Under the pieces are notes generated by a model. It saw nothing but the letters and a program-made list of their open reading frames with translations. It did not search any database and was not told the origin of the DNA. Positions 59,683-64,000 of a stretch of 64,000 nucleotides of DNA are shown in pieces. Made by a program: the position numbers and the translations under genes. The DNA lies in NCBI RefSeq assembly GCF_029962835.1, contig NC_080588.1, forward strand, positions 15,394,001 to 15,458,000, read 5' to 3'. How positions within the stretch are numbered: the first letter of the stretch is position 1; each line of letters begins with the position of its first letter. The stretch is from Magnolia sinica (Eukaryota; Streptophyta; Magnoliopsida; Magnoliales; Magnoliaceae).

Positions 59683-60363
59683 TGATGCAGTTTTCGGTTC
59701 ACCCCTTTTACTGCTCGAATACCTGCACAGGAAGAGGATAAAGCAGACCCTGGCTTGTATAGGGGACCCTCCAATGCCAAAGTCAGGTGTGGATTTCGGG
59801 TCTAATAGCTTAATGAGGGATTAGGGATAAGGATGTGTGTGTACCTTTCACCTTTAGACCTCTCTTATTTATAGGAGAGATGTGATCCCGGGATATCGAG
59901 ATTCTTTCCTGGTTCATAGGAGATTTGACTGCTGTCTAGGACGATCCCGAGATCTTCGGGATCAGAAGTTATCTTCCAAGATTCTCAATATCGGGCCAAC
60001 TCCTTGGCTTGGCTCTAAATGAGATATCACGACGAGTGTCCGATCGGTTTGCTCACCGACCAAGCTGGAGTCGACTGTAGATGGCCACCTATGGCCGACC
60101 TAAAGGATAAACTGGGCTAGGGTTGGGCCATGGTCTGATCGGCCTATGGTTGGCCGACCTATGCATTGGGTCGGCTTTATGCGCCCTTGCAAGGGTCTTT
60201 TGAGTGTCGTTAATGCTATATCGGTCTCCTTGGAGACCTCGCCTTGTAGATCGGGACATGTGGGCCTCAGTGAAGCTTGGCGCCTAGTGAGTCTAGGCCA
60301 TGTCAGTAGAGTTGGTCAATTTCATAAGCTGACTTAACAACTTGTCACATTTTTTCCCCAACA
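59683..60363 (-). repeat. E5 5' LTR
   Basis: It is collinear with 41319-42005. The TATA box on the minus strand is at 59866-59875. Upstream of it in element sense is GATCCCGAGATCTTCGGGATC (about 59944-59964; arms GATCCCGA and TCGGGATC), a single palindrome rather than an array. Identity with the 3' LTR is about 90 % by eye. Confidence 0.9.
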
Positions 60364-61720
60364 AATACCATGTTTGTTATAGCCTTCTTGTTCTGCTCCT
60401 TGTCTATTACGATTTCGCCTCGATTCATCATTTTTTTGTGTATGTTTTTAATAGTGTAACAATTTTTAGTCTGGTGACCAAGCATATGATGGTAATGGAA
60501 ATAATTCTTTTCTTTTATTTTTCTCACCTCTTTTGGGCATTTCAGTTGAGGCAATTCAATCGTCCATGGAGATAATAGTCGATTCATCATGCGGATTACA
60601 TCTTCCTTTTCAATCGTGTACCCCTCATGATCTTCATATTGTCTGGGCTGCTTATCGGTTGTCTTACCTGTATAACGGCTTCTGCCCTCTCTTCTTCCAT
60701 GTTTCTGTTTACTTTGGGGATCTTCTCTCTTTATTAGTGACATTCATTAACATCTTACTAGGGCCCTGGCATGTCATCTCTGTCTAAAATGAGGCATTTT
60801 TTTCTCATGATTTCAAGGGCATGGGCTTTAATGGCAAGGTCACGGAAAGTCCATATGTCAGCACTTGTCAAGCCAAATGCCACCCCTGGTTCCATAGAAC
60901 CCAAACACATCTTCATCTGCTCAGACTCTCCCGGGAGTTGTCGACATGACGCTCTCAAAGTCTTCCATCAGTCGATGAACTTTTCGACTGGTTCACCTTC
61001 CCATTATAGGATGGAGGCCAATTTGGTCAGGCTAACGTCTCTATCAGACGAGAAAAAGTTCACCATGAAGGCATCTTGCATCTAATCCTATGTACGTATG
61101 GATTCTGATGCTAAAGCTGAATACCATTTGAACGCCTTTCTTGTTAGGGATGACCCAAATAGCCACAAATAGTACTACGGAATTGTAGAGAAATTTTCCA
61201 TGGTAGTGATGAAATGCATCAAGTGTTCCTCCGGTCATCCATCTCCATTAAACTTTTGAAAATTCATATATTTGAACCTCACAAGAAATGTACGTCTTCA
61301 ATCTCATGAGGATATGACATTTGAAACTGGAATCTTCCTCTATGCTCTCTGTCTCTTTCCATATGAATAGCTTCAGCCACTACCTATCAGATTTCATCTT
61401 GAGTCACAATGCGAGCAGTAGGTATTGATCCATGTGACCCTACCCTCTACAGCATAACCCCTCTACTTGTTGTCCATTGCCATTTGTAGAAGCCATCATC
61501 GGAGGAGCAATAACCTGAGCTACTTTACGGGTTAGCATTTTTAATGCCTCTCTAAGGTTTCTACACTTTTCCATTAATACTATTTGCGTGCGTCCTATTT
61601 CGGCTAAACGCTCGTCCGTGGATAGCGGCTGGGTGTGACTAGTTCCTGCCATGAAAACTATCTCCTTCCCACTTCTTGATTGCCCTGATGACAAAGGGGA
61701 AAGGGAATAGGTTGTCATAG
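60364..61720 (-). pseudogene. E4 gag remnant
   Basis: From right to left: an N-terminal coiled-coil region (61440-61718, ERLAEIGRTQIVLMEKCRNL), a capsid area to about 61000, the FRDLAIKAHALEIMRKK word (60758-60958), and a knuckle-like block (60345-60743: ELPQLKCPKEVRKIKEKNYF, HYHHMLGHQTKNCY) followed by KKMMNRGEIVID. The last is the CKYH..H..C type module of plant Tat-like elements. E5 begins immediately after it. It is a fossil. Confidence 0.78.
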
Positions 61721-62530
61721 GGGATCTTGGAGAAAATGATTTGCCACTTGACTCGATATTGTCCTTCTATGGTCTTGGGGATCTTATCAGTCCTGAACGG
61801 GACGTGTTTAGGGTCGATGCTTGTGGTGAAGTCGTTGCAACAAACCTAGGAGAAGACAGCCTATTGGTCAAGATAGCTTTTCCTTTCTCTTTTTGGGCCT
61901 GGGGCGAAGCTACGACCATAAGAGTAGGGAAGTCTTGTGGGGAAAGAGAGTTATTCCAGCCTCCCCAGGATAGAGCAAGGGCAGAGCTAGTGTGGGATCG
62001 CATCTTGCAATATTGCTTGAAATCGTCCCTCAGCCCTCTTACTGTTTGCAATGAAATTAGGCCTCTCACTAGAGGGGATCGAGTCTTCCTTCTCCTAGAC
62101 ATCACTACTATCCATTCCTCATCATCCTTTTGTGTTGTCTATGAGGCAAAGTTCACCCCAGACATTACCTATCATCATCTATTCCCAATTACAGCCAACT
62201 TAGCTTTACCCAATACCCTTTCAGGTGGCGTTTGAACATTATCAGCATAATCCACAATGAACTTGTTAGGCGTGAAATAGATTATCACATTGACCAAAAG
62301 GGAAGCCATTACGATGATATAAGAATGAAGCACCTGAATTTCAAAACAAGTTATCATTAGTTATTCGGATCGAATAGAACTACACTTCATTTTAGAGATG
62401 AAGGAGGGGATGTTCCTATCAAGAGTCGCCATTTTGGTGCCAATATAATGCCTTTTAATGACAAGTATTATTTGATTGCTCTATTGTTAGTATTAAACAC
62501 AGATTTCCAACCAGAGATTCAGGGGTCAAT
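61721..62530 (-). other. E4 leader region
   Basis: Between gag and the primer-binding site. It contains open stretches on both strands with no domain I recognise. At about 62424-62437 the sequence GAGTCGCCATTTTG repeats part of the primer-site neighbourhood found at 62540-62552. Confidence 0.45.
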
Positions 62531-62547
62531 CCTCAGTGGAGTCGCCA
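62531..62547 (-). other. E4 primer-binding site
   Basis: The minus strand reads TGGCGACTCCACTGAGG, close to the TGGCGACTCCACTGGGGA site seen in a group of plant gypsy elements. It sets the 5' LTR to its right. Confidence 0.75.
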
Positions 62548-62839
62548 TTTTGTTTCAATAAGAAACACATTTCGAAGATTGGAATATCTATATTCAATAA
62601 TAACAAAAGAAATTCAATCAAAGAATAATCATCATCATTTTATTTCATTAATCTAAATTCTTATTACATTCCTCACATTGCACTTAATTCTAAAATAAAG
62701 TACACCTAATTAATGTGATTAAAATTAATCCAATGATGATTTCGACAGCATTTCGGCTTGTAGAGCATCTGTAACAATGATAGAAGAAGTATGGGGGCTT
62801 GAAACCCTTTCCTCACGTCAATATGCATAAGATGTGCAT

Positions 62840-62862
62840 GGGGGGGGGGGGGGAGGGGGGGG
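62840..62862. repeat. Poly-G run
   Basis: Twenty-three bases, all G except one A, inside the E4 LTR. A similar run is at 13183-13199 in S2. Confidence 0.9.
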
Positions 62863-63100
62863 TGTAAATCCATGATAAATCTGCATGAAATACATAACAT
62901 ATTGGTCATATGTGACCTCTGTTGCGTGATCGCCCAAACAAAATCTGTTGCATGGTCGCACAGCAGGCTCTTCTTGCAACTTTCTTCATCTGACTCTGTC
63001 CTTCTTCTATCTTCCCGCACTATGATCCATGAGATACCTGAATTCTGCAACTCATGATTCATGTACTACGATTGAAGCTTTTGAATGAGAGGAAATTGAG

Positions 63101-63320
63101 ATATTTATAGGCCTTCACACATGTGAAACCTAGTGTAACCCTTATTGCACGGTCAGGCAACATGTTTCTGCTTTATGACTTGATCACATCATTGATCTCT
63201 GCTTGCCCTTCTTTCTTTCACATCTTAACACCCAAATCTCTTTCTTCAGTTGCACAGTCGCGCAATGTATTATTGTTGCGTGAACACGTAACATGTTCCT
63301 ATTGCGCGAGTTCGCAATGA
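63101..63320 (-). promoter_or_regulatory. E4 LTR promoter with palindromic words
   Basis: The TATA box CTATAAATAT (minus strand, 63101-63110) has upstream of it ATTGCACGGTC, TTGCACAGTCGCGCAATG and ATTGCGCGAGTTCGCAATG (63145-63323), which are inverted pairs with TTGCGCGA and TCGCGCAA arms. Related words lie downstream at 62920-62965 (TTGCGTGATCGCCCAA). The layout is like the other LTRs here; the words are unrelated in sequence. Confidence 0.6.
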
Positions 63321-64000
63321 ATTATTTTTTTTGTTCCAACAATGAGTAAGGTCAAAGCTTGGGACGTCCAACCATCCCTCTATTAATAAAAGGGTGTCTA
63401 ACTATCCTTGTTCCCTCTCATTTCTTATACTAGATACCATTCTACTCCACATATCTCTTACACATCTACACCCACTCACACTCCTATATTTATTTCATTT
63501 AGTTTACTTACGTACACCTCTATTAGTAGGATCTGTTCTAACGCCACCTTCAATATGCTCTATAGTTGTCCCTTTTGGGATCTTTTGTATCAAAAAAATG
63601 TGGTTTAAAGGAACGACTGAAAATTTAGGATTGTACTTGTCTTTAATTTACTTTTTACTTACACATTTACTTGGCTTTAGTTTTTTAAATTTCAGTTCTT
63701 TATATTTCTTGTCTATTTAGGACCTATAAGCCAACATAATATTAATTAATTATGTAAGTTATTAGAAATCCCGTAAATCTCCTTAAAAAACATACAGCCC
63801 TATAAAGTAGAGGTCGTGCATTATACAGGCGGAAAAGGGTGTCTAACTCCTTCCTTTCCGTAACTGAACCCCTTACCTAGAATCCACAATGCAGATCAAC
63901 TCAGGAGTCACTTGAGTCAGGAATTCTTTGGATTTTTTGCTTCTTGGGCAATTCTACAGACTCTAGCCGACCATAGATTCTAAAGCCTTATCTGGCTAGT

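Larger units (their letters stand above)
41319..60363 (-). mobile_element. E5: Ogre/Retand-like (Tat lineage) gypsy element, about 9.9 kb without its inserts
   Basis: Its LTRs are 41319-42005 (3') and 59683-60363 (5'). The primer-binding site, TGGCGCCGTCTGTGGG on the minus strand, is at 59661-59676, and the polypurine run is next to the 3' LTR (about 42006-42020). Gag, protease, reverse transcriptase, RNase H and integrase lie on the minus strand from right to left. An additional ORF lies on the opposite strand between pol and the 3' LTR, a known Tat-lineage trait. Two giant solo LTRs (A and B) are inserted in it. The LTRs look about 90 % identical, so it is clearly older than S2. The target duplication is unclear (GTAT is possible). 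Confidence 0.87.
38216..64000 (-). mobile_element. E4: Tat-like Ty3/gypsy element, host of E5, runs off the right edge
   Basis: Its own parts are the 5' LTR (62551 to beyond 64000), primer-binding site (62531-62547), leader, gag (60364-61720), a further gag-like part and protease (38216-41318). It is split by E5 (41319-60363) and by the palindromic element (38290-39200). The protease words GFNQGGQRALRKITLMLEIE and LGQPWMH and the YHHMLGHQTKNC knuckle are of a kind known from plant Tat-lineage polyproteins. No pol downstream of protease is present, because E3 begins at about 38215. It is old and broken in many places. Confidence 0.75.
62551..64000 (-). repeat. E4 5' LTR, cut by the window edge
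   Basis: It begins next to the primer site (TGTTTCAATAAG on the plus strand) and runs past 64000. The TATA box is on the minus strand at 63101-63110, with inverted words around TTGCGCGA upstream. A poly-G run lies at 62840-62862. The outer end and any target duplication are outside the window. Confidence 0.65.

Noticed and set aside
61741-62235. 164-codon plus-strand open frame
   Set aside because: It lies opposite the E4 gag leader, has no recognisable domain, and is matched by an equally open frame on the other strand.
63394-63720. Hydrophobic open frame near the right edge
   Set aside because: T/C-rich LTR sequence gives leucine/serine-rich frames by composition. No membrane-protein family recognised.

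Overview
The window is plant nuclear DNA. It holds plant LTR-retrotransposon lineages (Sirevirus-type Ty1/copia, Athila-like and Tat/Ogre-like Ty3/gypsy), plant TATA boxes, long AT-rich spacers, and many copies of a GTGGGCCC / TGTGTTTTATCC word that I associate, weakly, with woody and possibly magnoliid angiosperms. I see no host gene, tRNA or rRNA in the 64 kb. All protein similarity belongs to retroelements, which are treated here as fossils. Nothing suggests a bacterial or viral genome.

Layout. 1-949: non-coding dispersed repeat. 950-7740: Athila-like element E1 on the minus strand, carrying a 3.1 kb solo LTR (2364-5459). 7746-13150: 5'-truncated Sirevirus relic S1 on the plus strand, with gag tail, an extra 'envelope-like' ORF and the 3' LTR. 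13156-23982: full-length Sirevirus S2 on the minus strand, with both LTRs and a perfect TAAAC target duplication. 23983-35142: Athila-like element E2 on the minus strand, carrying a second 3.1 kb solo LTR (24766-27848) in the opposite orientation to the first. 35143-38215: reduced third Athila-like copy E3. 38216-64000: Tat-like gypsy element E4 on the minus strand, running off the right edge. E4 hosts a 911 bp palindromic element (38290-39200) and a 19 kb Ogre/Retand-like element E5 (41319-60363). E5 in turn hosts two giant solo LTRs, A (42803-47427) and B (51482-56011), and carries an antisense extra ORF with its own promoter-like region.

Order of events, from nesting: E4 is older than E5, and E5 is older than A and B. 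E1 and E2 predate the 3.1 kb solo LTRs inside them. S2 landed at or beside the E2/S1 junction. Target duplications read directly are CATCT (solo LTR 1), ACATG (solo LTR 2), TAAAC (S2), TGAGG (LTR B) and AGGTT/AAGTT (palindromic element).

Most interesting points. First, the 911 bp element has both outer ends made of the same (U5) end of one LTR family in inverted orientation, yet it appears to have integrated with a 5 bp duplication. Second, four unrelated LTR families here (two Sireviruses, one Athila-like, one Tat-like) each carry an array of short palindromic words just upstream of the TATA box. Third, the antisense ORF of E5 is preceded by four CACGTG boxes within 117 bp and a TATA box.
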